Of a DNA stretch of 64,000 nucleotides, positions 38,363 through 48,171 are shown piece by piece. The translations under genes and the position numbers were made by a program. Origin of the DNA: Gelidibacter sediminis (GTDB taxonomy: Bacteria; Bacteroidota; Bacteroidia; Flavobacteriales; Flavobacteriaceae); the NCBI RefSeq assembly GCF_004364975.1, contig NZ_SOBW01000008.1, positions 496,001 to 560,000 on the forward strand, given 5' to 3'. Each line of letters begins with the position of its first letter. The stretch's first letter is position 1. The notes beneath the pieces are model-generated. The model worked only from the letters and a program-made list of their open reading frames with translations, did not search any database and was not told the origin of the DNA.

Positions 38363-40093
38363 ATGAAAAAAAAATTAAAAATTAAAGCGGTTTTTTTCCT
38401 GATTTCATTTGCTCTTTTTAGTGGAGTATGGGCGCAAAAGAAATCAAAAGTTAACATGGAAACACTTCTCAAGGAAATGACCTCTAGGGAACAGTTAACC
38501 CGCTTCCCAGATCCATCTTTCATTACTAAACACGTAAGTAGTTATGACCGTTCAAGTACCTCTCCTAAAGAGGGAAACTGGTTTCATAATTGGGATATGA
38601 ATCAATGGGAAGGCATTGAGAAAACTAAAAATGGAAAAGAATATGTTCTAATGGATGTAAAATCACCAGGAGCCATTACCCATTTTTGGATGACTGGGGC
38701 TGGAGAAAATAGAGGACAAGGTATTTTACGAATTTATATTGATGGTAAAGAAGAACCAGTAATAAGTCAGACCATACGAAGTTTTATTGGGGAAAACAAC
38801 GAAGTAGGCTATCCAATGAGTTGTTCTGTGTCTCCGGAGACTATAGCCGATGAACGAGGCCATAATTTATATTTGCCAATACCTTATGCAAAATCTTGCA
38901 AAATAACCTATCAGTCTGATTTGATCAAGGAAGGAAACCCTTGGGAAACAAAAAGTGAAATTTTATATTATAATATTGATTATAGAGAATATGCTGCAGG
39001 AGCAAAAATTGAAAGTTTCACTAAAAATTCCATAAGTCAAAATAAGTCAATTATTCAGGCAGCCAATCAAATGTTGTTAGATGGAAGGTTTAGTCAAGAA
39101 AGGAAGTTAAAGGAGCTTGATAATTTTCAAATAAAATTAACTCCTGGTGAAGAATTGGTTGTTTCTAAAAAAGATGCTGGAGCCGCTATTGAACAATTGA
39201 ATATGCGTATTCAGGAAGATAACCCAACACAATCGTTAAGGTCTGTCATCATCAAATGTACTTTTGACGATCAACAAACAGTATGGGCTCCTTTAGGTGA
39301 TTTTTTTGGAGCAGGTTATCGAATAGATGCTTTTGAAACAAGGTATAACAAAGTATCTGTAGACGGTAATTTGACCTCCAAATGGCTTATGCCTTTTAAA
39401 AATTCTTGTAAAATTACTTTAGAAAATATTGGAGAAACAACCATAGGAGTTAATGGATCGTTACAGTATTCTTCATATAAATGGAATAAAAACGCTATGC
39501 ATTTTTATACATCATGGCACCAATATACAAAAGTAAATACTGGAGTTCCTAAAAATATGTTAGGAGGTGAAGGTGTTAGAGACGTAAATTTTGTAACTCT
39601 AAAAGGTAAAGGAGTATATGTGGGTGATGTATTAACATTGTTTAATGATAATTTGCCTATAGGAAAAACAAGTTGGACCAAAGAAGAGGGAACTTTTAAT
39701 TATTGCTGGTGGGGAGAAGGAGATGAAAAAATATACATTGATGGTGAGCAATTTCCATCACATTTTGGAACAGGAACAGAGGATTACTATAATTATGCTT
39801 GGTGCAAGGGGGAAAAGTTTTCACACCCGTTTATTGCCCAGCCTTCAGGTGAAGGGAATATGACGCCAGGTTACACCGTAAACACAAGAGTTAGAGCCCT
39901 TGATGTGTTGCCTTTTAATACAAGTTTGAAGTTTGATATGGAGTTGTGGCACTGGAATAAGGCCACACTCAATTATGCTCCAACAACTTTTTATTATATG
40001 ATGCCTGGTGGAGAATCTAATATAAAGTCCGATTATAAAGGTGCTAAAGAAGAAGTGTTATTGGATTTTGAAAAAATACACCCTGTTAAATAG
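38363..40093 (+). CDS. Secreted GH172 (DUF2961) glycoside hydrolase
   Basis: A 576-residue GH172 protein with a signal peptide ending GVWAQ. It is colinear with the interrupted gene at 31162: TLLKEMTSREQLTRFPDPSF, PGAITHFWMTGAG, the catalytic WWGEGDEKIYIDGE (E452, E455) and GTGTEDYYNYAWC (E473), then LPFNTSLKFDMELWHW. It lacks the C-terminal extension of about 100 residues found in that paralog. Possible activities are those of the family (alpha-D-arabinofuranosidase or alpha-D-fructofuranosidase), acting on oligosaccharides in the periplasm. It follows a GH20 gene stump and is followed by an operator for the next unit. Confidence 0.88.
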   Translation: MKKKLKIKAVFFLISFALFSGVWAQKKSKVNMETLLKEMTSREQLTRFPDPSFITKHVSSYDRSSTSPKEGNWFHNWDMNQWEGIEKTKNGKEYVLMDVKSPGAITHFWMTGAGENRGQGILRIYIDGKEEPVISQTIRSFIGENNEVGYPMSCSVSPETIADERGHNLYLPIPYAKSCKITYQSDLIKEGNPWETKSEILYYNIDYREYAAGAKIESFTKNSISQNKSIIQAANQMLLDGRFSQERKLKELDNFQIKLTPGEELVVSKKDAGAAIEQLNMRIQEDNPTQSLRSVIIKCTFDDQQTVWAPLGDFFGAGYRIDAFETRYNKVSVDGNLTSKWLMPFKNSCKITLENIGETTIGVNGSLQYSSYKWNKNAMHFYTSWHQYTKVNTGVPKNMLGGEGVRDVNFVTLKGKGVYVGDVLTLFNDNLPIGKTSWTKEEGTFNYCWWGEGDEKIYIDGEQFPSHFGTGTEDYYNYAWCKGEKFSHPFIAQPSGEGNMTPGYTVNTRVRALDVLPFNTSLKFDMELWHWNKATLNYAPTTFYYMMPGGESNIKSDYKGAKEEVLLDFEKIHPVK

Positions 40094-40250
40094 TAAAAAT
40101 TATTGGATAATAACTTATTCATGAAATAAAAAATTAAAGTTAAGGGTAATATAATTATTTGATAAGACAAAAATGATTATAGGTAAATAATTAATAATGT
40201 GATCGAGTTTATTAGGAATAAGAGATAAATAAGAGTTGTCAATAAATTAT

Positions 40251-40293
40251 TTGCTAAATCGATTCAGCAAATAAATTATTTTTATTACATTTG
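40251..40293 (+). promoter_or_regulatory. LacI-type operator and promoter of the GH29/GH151 unit
   Basis: The 20-bp near-palindrome TTGCTAAATCGATTCAGCAA (40251-40270) matches the copy at 13732 in its core. A TACATTTG box (40286-40293, matching TAnnTTTG) follows 16 bases later and could be the -7 element, which would put the operator in the -33 region rather than over the start site. Confidence 0.7.
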
Positions 40294-40353
40294 AATCCTA
40301 CGACGTTTATATAAGTTAAAAATTAAAGAAATTGGGATATATATAAGTTTAAA

Positions 40354-42438
40354 ATGATGATAAAAATTAATTATTTATCGCTACTAATAGCTGTTTTATG
40401 TTTTAATTCTTGTAAACAAGTGCCTCCGCCTAAAGTTTTTGGGCCAGCACCTTCTGAGCGTCAAATGAAGTGGCATGAAATGGAGTATTATGCCTTTGTA
40501 CATTTTAGCATGAATACCTTTACCGATATTGAGTGGGGCTATGGTGATAAAGATCCTGCTTTGTTCAACCCAACCAACCTTGATACACGGCAGTGGGTTA
40601 AAATTTTTAAAGAAGCAGGTATGAAAGGGGTTATCATCACAGCAAAACACCATGATGGATTTTGTTTGTGGCCATCAAAATATACCGAATATTCCGTTAA
40701 AAACTCGCCTTGGAAAGATGGTAAGGGAGATTTGTTAAAAGAATTATCTGAAGCTTGTAAAGAAGCCGGATTGAAATTTGGGGTGTATTTATCGCCTTGG
40801 GATCGCAATCATCCCGATTATGGCAAACCAGAATATATTACTTATTTCCGAAATCAGTTAAAAGAGTTATTAACGAATTATGGCGATATTTTTGAAGTTT
40901 GGTTCGATGGAGCAAATGGAGGTTCTGGATATTATGGAGGAGCCAATGAAAACAGAAATGTCGATAGGAAAATCTATTACGATTGGGAGAATACTTATAA
41001 AATTGTACGAGAACTACAGCCTGATGCCATGTTGTTTAGTGATGCTGGACCAGACACACGCTGGTGTGGTAATGAAGAAGGGTGGGTTGGTGAAACCAAC
41101 TGGAACCTATTAAGAAGGGATGAAGTATGGCCTGGGTACCCTCATTATAAAGAATTGAGGTATGGTCATAAAGATGGGACCCATTGGGTACCAGCCGAAG
41201 TGGATGTATCTATTCGCCCAGGTTGGTTTTATCATAAATCCGAAGACCATAAAGTAAAAACAGTGCCACATTTATTGGATATTTACTATAATTCCGTAGG
41301 TAGAGGAGGAAGCCTATTGTTAAACTTTCCGGTAGATCAAAGAGGGTTGATACATGAAATCGACGAAAAGCAAGTTCGAGGTTTAGCTTCGGTATTGAGC
41401 GAAGATTTTAAAGTAGAATTGGTTAAAAATAAAAATGTTGAAGCAAGTAGTACTAGAGGTAATTCCTCTATATATGCCGCTTCTAATGTAAATGATGGCA
41501 ACTTGGAAACCTATTGGACGACCGATGATAGCATTACTACAGCTTCATTGACCATTGATCTAGAAGAACCCATGGCGATCAATCGATTTTTAATTCAGGA
41601 GTATATTCAACTTGGCCAACGTGTGGAAGCGTTTACTGTTGAAGGCTTTATTAATGGAAAGTGGAGTGAGTTGGCTTCTCAGTCAACAATTGGTTACAAA
41701 AGAATTTTGAGGCTACCAACAGTTACTGTTTCAAAACTTCGTTTAATTATTAAAAAATCAAAGGCTTGTCCTGTAATTTCTAATATTGAAGTGTATAAAG
41801 CGCCTAAGGTTGTTGTAGCGCCTATAATTAAGAGGGATAAAGAAGGTGTTGTCACCATTTCCTCTCCAGATAAAGAATTAGAAGTGTATTATACAACAGA
41901 CGGTTCAGAACCTACCGAAAAATCCAGTACATACGATGAACCATTCGAGTTTGATAAGAAATCGGTAATTAGATCAATAGTAGTAGACAAGCAATCTGGA
42001 AAGTCGAGTCCAATCGCTTCAGAAAGCTTTGATGTGTCAAAGAAGCTGTGGAATATTTTAAACATAAAAGATGAAAATGTTTTAAGGGTATTGGATGGGG
42101 AAACGTCCACATCTTGGGTGCTTACTGGAGAGAACATGCCATTAGACCTTATTGTAGATTTAGGTGAAAGTCATAGAATAAAAGGGTTCAAATATTTGCC
42201 CGATCAAAATAGGTGGTCATCCGGTATTATATTTAATTATGAATTCTATACGTCAAATAATGGTAAGGATTGGAGTTTACAAAGCAAGGGGGAATTTTCT
42301 AATATAAAGAATAGTCCTATTTGGCAAACTAAATTGTTTGATATAACCAATGCCCAATATATAAAGTTACGGGCCATTAACAATACAGATAATAATAACA
42401 AAGCAGGATATGCTGAACTGGAAATAATCACAGAATAA
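40354..42438 (+). CDS. GH29 alpha-L-fucosidase-type lipoprotein with C-terminal beta domains
   Basis: A 694-residue lipoprotein (FNSC at about 17-20). The GH29 barrel spans about 35-360: YYAFVHFSMNTFTDIEWGYGDKDP, ITAKHHDGFCLWPSKYTEYS, FGVYLSPWDRN and the nucleophile D185 in EVWFDGANGG. The tail repeats the organisation of the enzyme at 16547: F5/8-like segment, hexosaminidase-C-terminal-like segment (EVYYTTDGSEPTEKSS) and a terminal F5/8/CBM32-like domain. The two are clear paralogs of the GH29-B type. Seven bases separate it from the next GH29 gene. Confidence 0.92.
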   Translation: MMIKINYLSLLIAVLCFNSCKQVPPPKVFGPAPSERQMKWHEMEYYAFVHFSMNTFTDIEWGYGDKDPALFNPTNLDTRQWVKIFKEAGMKGVIITAKHHDGFCLWPSKYTEYSVKNSPWKDGKGDLLKELSEACKEAGLKFGVYLSPWDRNHPDYGKPEYITYFRNQLKELLTNYGDIFEVWFDGANGGSGYYGGANENRNVDRKIYYDWENTYKIVRELQPDAMLFSDAGPDTRWCGNEEGWVGETNWNLLRRDEVWPGYPHYKELRYGHKDGTHWVPAEVDVSIRPGWFYHKSEDHKVKTVPHLLDIYYNSVGRGGSLLLNFPVDQRGLIHEIDEKQVRGLASVLSEDFKVELVKNKNVEASSTRGNSSIYAASNVNDGNLETYWTTDDSITTASLTIDLEEPMAINRFLIQEYIQLGQRVEAFTVEGFINGKWSELASQSTIGYKRILRLPTVTVSKLRLIIKKSKACPVISNIEVYKAPKVVVAPIIKRDKEGVVTISSPDKELEVYYTTDGSEPTEKSSTYDEPFEFDKKSVIRSIVVDKQSGKSSPIASESFDVSKKLWNILNIKDENVLRVLDGETSTSWVLTGENMPLDLIVDLGESHRIKGFKYLPDQNRWSSGIIFNYEFYTSNNGKDWSLQSKGEFSNIKNSPIWQTKLFDITNAQYIKLRAINNTDNNNKAGYAELEIITE

Positions 42439-42445
42439 TAAATAA

Positions 42446-43933
42446 ATGATGAGAAAAATAGTTTTTAAAGCTTTAGTTATATGTTTGGTAGGAATCCAAA
42501 CTAATTTTGCCCAGAAAAAGTATGAGGCAACTTGGGAGTCCATAGATAGCCGTCCGATAGCGCCATGGTTTGAGGATGCTAAATTTGGGATATTCATTCA
42601 CTGGGGACCATATTCGGTTCCGGCATGGAGTCCTAAAGGAACGTATTCAGAATGGTATCAGCATTGGTTACAAAGTAAATCCCTTTTTGGTAATGGTAAG
42701 TTTACAGGAACTGAGGTATACGATCATCATGTTAAAACCTATGGACCTCATTTCAGCTATTATAATTTTGGAGAAATGTTTACTGCTCGAAGTTTTGATG
42801 CAGATAAATGGGCTAGGTTATTTGTAGATGCTGGAGCCAAATATATGATGATTACGTCTAAACACCATGATGGTTTTACACTATGGCCTAGTCAGGAAGC
42901 TAATAAAACTTGGGGTTTCCCTTGGAATGCAAAAGATGTTGGAGCAAAAAGGGATTTATTAAAAGAATTAGAAGTAGCAGTTAAAAAGACTGATGTAAAA
43001 TTCGGAACCTACTATTCTTTATATGAATGGTTCAATCCATTGTGGAAAAAAGATAAAGAAAAATTTGCCTTGGAACATACGCATCCTCAATTCAAAGATT
43101 TAGTTGAAAATTACAAACCAGACCTAATTTGGTCAGACGGAGACTGGGATGCTAAACCCGAAACTTGGCATTCGCCTGAGTTGCTAAAATGGTTGTTCAA
43201 TGAGTCAGCAGTGGCAGAATCTGTTGTGGTGAATGATCGTTGGGGAGATGGAATACGTTTTAATCATGGAGGTTATTATACAACTGAATATGGTTCAGAA
43301 TTGGATGGAAGTAAACCATGGGAAGAATGTAGAGGAATTGGCTTTTCTTTTGGATACAATGCCAATGAAGATTCTTGGGATTATGCTTCAGACAGAACGC
43401 TAATTTATTTGCTATTAAATGTAGTAAGTAATGGGGGGAATTTATTGCTTGATATTGGTCCAGATGCAAACGGTAACATTCCACCAATTATGCAGGATAG
43501 ATTATTAGCAATTGGTGATTGGTTAAAGGTGAATGGAGAAGCTATTTATGGTACAAGGAAATGGGAACGTGCTTGCCAATGGTCTAAAAATGGGAAAAAG
43601 GATTGGAAACCAGAAGGCGCTCATTACCTTCCTGCGGATTTCATTTTAAAACAAACCATTGATCCAGAGCCTGGATATGGGGTTCGTGAGATTTTCTTTA
43701 CTAAAAAAGGAAAAGATGTATTTGCAATTGTACCAAAATGGCCTAAAGAAACATTGGTTATTAGAGATATTAAGGCAAGTTCAACTACCGAAATTATTTT
43801 AGTAGGAACTGATTTAAAAGTTGAATTTGTTCAAAAAGGAAAGAATTTAATTCTGAAAGTTCCAAATCTCACACCTGATGAATTACCATCAAAGTATGCT
43901 TATACCTTTAAAATTAGCAAAGTAGTAAAATAA
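42446..43933 (+). CDS. GH29 alpha-L-fucosidase (classical A-type)
   Basis: A 495-residue secreted enzyme (signal peptide ending NFAQ). It matches the classical fucosidase layout: PIAPWFEDAKFGIFIHWGPYSVPAW, SEWYQHWLQ, MMITSKHHDGFTLWPS, the nucleophile D231 in LIWSDGDWD, and GNLLLDIGPDANGNIPPIMQDRLLAIGDWLKVNGEAIYGTRKW. A small C-terminal beta domain ends the protein. GH29-A enzymes are broad-specificity alpha-L-fucosidases. It differs clearly from the two B-type GH29 proteins, so the locus can attack different fucoside-like linkages. Confidence 0.94.
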   Translation: MMRKIVFKALVICLVGIQTNFAQKKYEATWESIDSRPIAPWFEDAKFGIFIHWGPYSVPAWSPKGTYSEWYQHWLQSKSLFGNGKFTGTEVYDHHVKTYGPHFSYYNFGEMFTARSFDADKWARLFVDAGAKYMMITSKHHDGFTLWPSQEANKTWGFPWNAKDVGAKRDLLKELEVAVKKTDVKFGTYYSLYEWFNPLWKKDKEKFALEHTHPQFKDLVENYKPDLIWSDGDWDAKPETWHSPELLKWLFNESAVAESVVVNDRWGDGIRFNHGGYYTTEYGSELDGSKPWEECRGIGFSFGYNANEDSWDYASDRTLIYLLLNVVSNGGNLLLDIGPDANGNIPPIMQDRLLAIGDWLKVNGEAIYGTRKWERACQWSKNGKKDWKPEGAHYLPADFILKQTIDPEPGYGVREIFFTKKGKDVFAIVPKWPKETLVIRDIKASSTTEIILVGTDLKVEFVQKGKNLILKVPNLTPDELPSKYAYTFKISKVVK

Positions 43934-44028
43934 AGAGGATAAAATTTTTGGTAGGGTTCTGTATTTGAGTGTTTACTAAGATTCAGAGATTAACAGAATT
44001 AAAATATTAATAAAGGAAAATAATAGAT

Positions 44029-46095
44029 GTGAAGAAAGCAATAGAAAAATATATCATTCTTAGTTTCATTTTGATGCTAATATCGAATCAAGCATATTCT
44101 CAATCAAAAAAAGGTTTTTACAAGGGAGAAGGATCCAGACAAGTACATCTTGATTTTCATACTACTGAAAAACTGGAGAATATAGGAAGTAGCTGGAAGA
44201 AAGAAGAATGGCAACAAGCATTAAAAGAAGGGCATGTAAATTCCATAAATATTTTTGCCAAAGGGCATCATGGTTGGGCATATTATAATACAGAAGTTGG
44301 TAAACGACACCCCAATTTAAAATTTGATTTGCTTAAAGCTCAAATTGAAGCAAACAAAGAAATTGGAGTTTCATCTCAGGCCTATGTAACTGTTGGTTGG
44401 AACGTACTGGATGCAAGAGAACATCCAGAATGGGTATCGACAGGTAAAGATGGTAAAAATACTTTTGCTGAAATGGAGGCAAATTCAAAACCAGGAGAAC
44501 ATTTTTCTTGGGGATGGCCAACAATGTATCCAGAAGGTCCTTATATGGAACATTTGTTGAAGCATACTGAAGAAATTGTAAAGAATTATGATGTTGATGG
44601 TTTTTGGTTTGATATTGTACCTGTTGGAAATATCAATTACAATGCGTACAGTAAAAAAGATATGGAAGCCAATGGTATAGATTGGAATAATGAAGAAGAA
44701 GCATGGGCATATCATTGCAAAAAAATGCATAGGTATTTTCGGAAGACAAATGCACTTATAAAAAAATATAAACCTAACGCTACAATTTATTATAACTGGA
44801 CGACTCCAATTAGCAATAAGCGCATTTTGGATGAACATTATGATCAATACAATACGAAACAAGATTTAGAAGATTTACCAACCACTTGGGCAGGTTATGA
44901 TGTGTTTCCAGTAAGAGCAAAATATTATGCAAATACAGGTAAGCCTATTGTGGCGATGAGCGGTAAATTCCATTCGGCCTGGGGCGAGTTTGGAGGCTTT
45001 AAACATAAAGATGCTATCTGGTATGAAGCAGCGAGTATGCTTTCTTATGGCGCCATGGCTAATTTTGGAGATCAATTACATCCTACAGGGAAATTAGAAA
45101 AAGCAACTTATAATAATATTGGTCACGCTTATAAGTATATTGAAAAAATTGAAGATTATTGTTTAAACTCAAAACAGTTGGCTAAAACAGCCATATGGTT
45201 AAGTTTTACAGGAAGAGATAATGACTTGACCAAAATGTTGCTGGAAAAACAAGTGAATTTTGTGGTGGCAAATAATTTAAATGATTGGAGTGATTTAAAA
45301 TTAATAATCTTACACAGTGGTGTTAAGTTAAATGAGGAAGAAACAATAAAGGTTCAAGCATTTATTGATAAGGGAGGGAAACTGTTTATTCTTGAAAAAG
45401 GAGCTTTTGAAAACGGGAAGTGGAAATTTGATATTGGAGCAACATATTTAGGAGATGCTATAACCGATGTTGATTATACATTAGTCTCAGATAAATTGAC
45501 AGAAGATTTAGTACAATCACCATTTTTAAATCGTTTTCCTGCAGTTCGCGTTCAACCTGAAGTAACAACAGAAATACTGGCAAAAATTCACGAACCATAT
45601 TTTAATCGAACCGTTGAGCATTGGACATCTCATGATAATACACCATATAATACAAAAGCAGCTGCTCATCCTGCAATTATTAGAAAAGGAAATATTGTAT
45701 GGAGTGCCCATAGATTGGAAGAAAATTATGGAAAAGAAGGATCAAGAGTGCATAAGCAATTATTTTTTAACACCTTGAAACAGTTGCTTGAAGAACCTTT
45801 TGTAGAAGTCGATTTGCCAAGTAGTGGTCGTGTAAATTTATTACATCAATCGCAAGAAAATCGTTATGTAGTGCATTTAACATATGCTACGCCGCATCAA
45901 CGCGGTCGAGCCCAAGTAATTGAAGATTTGGTGCCTTTATACAACGTGCCTGTACGTGTGGATTTTGAAAAAAAAATCAAAAAAGCGTATACCATTCCTG
46001 ATATGAATAAATTAAAAATAAAAAAAGTAGGAAATAAATTAGAAGTTGTTGTTCCTGAATTTAGATGCCATACTGGTATTGTGTTTGAATATTAA
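44029..46095 (+). CDS. GH151-like (GHL6-type) putative alpha-L-fucosidase
   Basis: A 688-residue secreted protein starting with GTG at 44029 (an ATG two bases earlier is out of frame and meets a stop); signal peptide ends AYSQ. The N-terminal barrel reads RQVHLDFHTTEKLENIG, SINIFAKGHHGWAYYNTEVGKRHPNLKFDLLKAQI and DGFWFDIVPVG, which is the hypothetical-glycosyl-hydrolase-6 pattern that I associate with GH151. A trimerisation-like domain (about 390-560) precedes the C-terminal beta region. Members of GH151 are alpha-L-fucosidases. Family assignment is from motif memory and should be treated as moderate; GH42-like beta-galactosidase is the main alternative. Confidence 0.6.
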   Translation: MKKAIEKYIILSFILMLISNQAYSQSKKGFYKGEGSRQVHLDFHTTEKLENIGSSWKKEEWQQALKEGHVNSINIFAKGHHGWAYYNTEVGKRHPNLKFDLLKAQIEANKEIGVSSQAYVTVGWNVLDAREHPEWVSTGKDGKNTFAEMEANSKPGEHFSWGWPTMYPEGPYMEHLLKHTEEIVKNYDVDGFWFDIVPVGNINYNAYSKKDMEANGIDWNNEEEAWAYHCKKMHRYFRKTNALIKKYKPNATIYYNWTTPISNKRILDEHYDQYNTKQDLEDLPTTWAGYDVFPVRAKYYANTGKPIVAMSGKFHSAWGEFGGFKHKDAIWYEAASMLSYGAMANFGDQLHPTGKLEKATYNNIGHAYKYIEKIEDYCLNSKQLAKTAIWLSFTGRDNDLTKMLLEKQVNFVVANNLNDWSDLKLIILHSGVKLNEEETIKVQAFIDKGGKLFILEKGAFENGKWKFDIGATYLGDAITDVDYTLVSDKLTEDLVQSPFLNRFPAVRVQPEVTTEILAKIHEPYFNRTVEHWTSHDNTPYNTKAAAHPAIIRKGNIVWSAHRLEENYGKEGSRVHKQLFFNTLKQLLEEPFVEVDLPSSGRVNLLHQSQENRYVVHLTYATPHQRGRAQVIEDLVPLYNVPVRVDFEKKIKKAYTIPDMNKLKIKKVGNKLEVVVPEFRCHTGIVFEY

Positions 46096-46180
46096 AATCT
46101 AATAGCTTAGCTAGTAGTAAAATAAATTTAAGTAAGAATACTCTGTTCACAAATAATACATTAGAAATTAAATTGATTTT

Positions 46181-46211
46181 AATAACTACAGCAGAAACTG
46201 ATGTAGTTATT
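46181..46211 (+). other. Perfect 10-bp inverted repeat before the GH20 gene
   Basis: AATAACTACA (46181-46190) and TGTAGTTATT (46202-46211) flank an 11-base loop. There is no T-tract, so it may be a weak terminator of the previous unit or an operator for the GH20 gene, which starts 38 bases later. Confidence 0.5.
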
Positions 46212-46249
46212 GATTATAAGATAATAAATTAACAAATAAATAAATTACA

Positions 46250-47935
46250 ATGAGACTATTAGTTATTCTATGCTTATATGTTTTAAGCATATCCTGTTCC
46301 AATAAGTATAAGGAGGCAGTTAATTCAGATAAAGATTATGCAATAATTCCAAAACCCTTAGCTATGGAAACAGCTAAAGGAAAGTTTTTAGTAGATAAAA
46401 ATACCAAAATTTACGGAGAGGCATCTTTAGCAAAAGAAGGACAATTTTTAGCTGCTTTATTAGAAGCGGCTACTGGACAAGAAATTTTATTTACTGAAGG
46501 TAAAAAGGGAAATATTCAGCTTAAGTTAGATTCTTCAATTGATAATTCCGAAGGATATCACTTAGAAGTAACCTACAATAAAATTATAATAGCAGGTAAA
46601 AATGCTAAGGGTGTTTTTTATGGTATTCAGACCTTACGTCAATTAATGCCGGCGGCAATTGAGTTAGGTAATGGTAGTTTGAAAGAGTTAACGATACCAG
46701 CTGTAATTGTAAAAGATGCTCCAAGATATGTATATAGAGGCATGCATTTAGATGTAGCTAGACATTATTACCCCGTGGATTTCATTAAGAAGTTTATAGA
46801 TTTAATCGCGATGCACAAAATGAATACCTTCCATTGGCACCTTACGGAAGATCAGGGATGGCGCATTGAAATAAAAAAATATCCAAAGCTTACAGAAATA
46901 GGCTCCAAACGCCATGGAACAATTATTGGCCATCACCCAGGTACAGGTAACGACGAAACGGAGTACGGCGGGTTTTACACTCAAGAGGAGGTAAAAGACA
47001 TTGTTAAGTACGCTTCAGAAAGGCATGTAACCGTGATTCCAGAAATTGAGCTTCCAGGTCATAGTAGTGCAGCCATCGCTGCATACCCTTTTTTAAGTTG
47101 TTTTCCAGAAGAGCCAACAAAAATATATGGAGATATGGGGTCAAAAAAAAGTAAGCAATTCCAGGCCAATGGGACTCCTAAAGTTGTTCAGGAAACATGG
47201 GGAGTGATGGATGATGTTTACTGTGCCGGTAAGGATGAAACTTTTGAATTTTTACAAGACGTGTTGGATGAGGTGTTGCCGTTATTTCCATCCAATTATA
47301 TTCATATTGGTGGCGATGAATGTCCAAAAAAGAATTGGGAAAGATGTCCGAATTGTCAAAAAAGAATTAAGGAAGAAGGTTTAAAAGATGAACACGAATT
47401 GCAGAGTTATTTTATTCAACGTATTGAAAAATATCTGAATTCCAAAGGAAAAAAAATTATAGGTTGGGATGAAATTCTTGAGGGCGGATTGGCACCCAAT
47501 GCTACGGTAATGTCCTGGAGAGGCGAAGAAGGAGGAATTGAAGCCGCTAAGCAGCACCACGATGTGATTATGACCCCTGGACACTCCTGCTATTTTGATC
47601 ATTATCAAGCTGAAGATAATGAAAATGAGCCTTTAGCTATTGGTGGAAAAACAACTGTGGCCGATGTTTATGCATATAATCCAACTCCAAAAGAATTAAA
47701 CCAAGATGAACAAAAATATATTCTTGGAGCACAAGGTAATGTTTGGACTGAGTATATGAAAACAACTGATTATGTAGAATATATGATTCTACCACGAATG
47801 ACTGCGTTGTCTGAGGTTGTTTGGTCTGATCTAGAAGTTAAGGATTGGAGTGATTTTAGAATTAGGCTCAAAGTCTTTTTAAATCGACTTGATGCGATGG
47901 GATTAAACTATGCAAAACATGTGGTTGAAGAGTAA
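46250..47935 (+). CDS. GH20 beta-N-acetylhexosaminidase lipoprotein
   Basis: A 561-residue lipoprotein (SISC at about 13-16). The N-terminal GH20b domain (about 25-160) begins YAIIPKPLAMETAKGKFLV. The catalytic barrel starts RYVYRGMHLDVARHYYPVDFIKKFIDLIAMHKMNTFHWHLTEDQGWRIEIKKYPKL and contains the substrate-assisted catalytic pair D356-E357 in IHIGGDECPKKNWE. It also has the cysteines CPNCQ seen in many Bacteroidota members. It removes terminal beta-GlcNAc or GalNAc. It is the last intact gene of the utilization locus; a truncated relative lies at 38193. Confidence 0.94.
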   Translation: MRLLVILCLYVLSISCSNKYKEAVNSDKDYAIIPKPLAMETAKGKFLVDKNTKIYGEASLAKEGQFLAALLEAATGQEILFTEGKKGNIQLKLDSSIDNSEGYHLEVTYNKIIIAGKNAKGVFYGIQTLRQLMPAAIELGNGSLKELTIPAVIVKDAPRYVYRGMHLDVARHYYPVDFIKKFIDLIAMHKMNTFHWHLTEDQGWRIEIKKYPKLTEIGSKRHGTIIGHHPGTGNDETEYGGFYTQEEVKDIVKYASERHVTVIPEIELPGHSSAAIAAYPFLSCFPEEPTKIYGDMGSKKSKQFQANGTPKVVQETWGVMDDVYCAGKDETFEFLQDVLDEVLPLFPSNYIHIGGDECPKKNWERCPNCQKRIKEEGLKDEHELQSYFIQRIEKYLNSKGKKIIGWDEILEGGLAPNATVMSWRGEEGGIEAAKQHHDVIMTPGHSCYFDHYQAEDNENEPLAIGGKTTVADVYAYNPTPKELNQDEQKYILGAQGNVWTEYMKTTDYVEYMILPRMTALSEVVWSDLEVKDWSDFRIRLKVFLNRLDAMGLNYAKHVVEE

Positions 47936-48171
47936 TCATATAGTGGTATTATATCCGTAATAATAATCCTCGAAATGGTTAAGTCTATACTAGGGTATAT
48001 GGAGGTTGCGTTTATTTAAGTATAAATTGAAATCCTACTCCTTAAGTTTTATCGATTTAACTTTTTCGAGTTTTCAGTAATTAAATTGGACCATATAAAA
48101 GTAACAAAAAATTAGAGCAACAAGCGGCAGATAATATAGGAACCTAAGCTGTTGTCATGGTAGAAAGGCGA

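Noticed and set aside
44485-44862. A 125-residue minus-strand reading frame rich in Ile, Phe and Cys
   Set aside because: Antisense shadow of the GH151-like gene; no start context or homology.
46181-46211. A seventh LacI-type operator before the GH20 gene
   Set aside because: The inverted repeat there (AATAACTACA) is unrelated to the GCTAAATC half-site, so GH20 is not counted in the operator set.
9100-47935. A sulfated-fucoidan degradation locus
   Set aside because: No sulfatase, no GH107/GH168-type endo-fucanase and no fuculose-1-phosphate aldolase are visible; the kinase is AraB-type. Fucose may still be one of the sugars.
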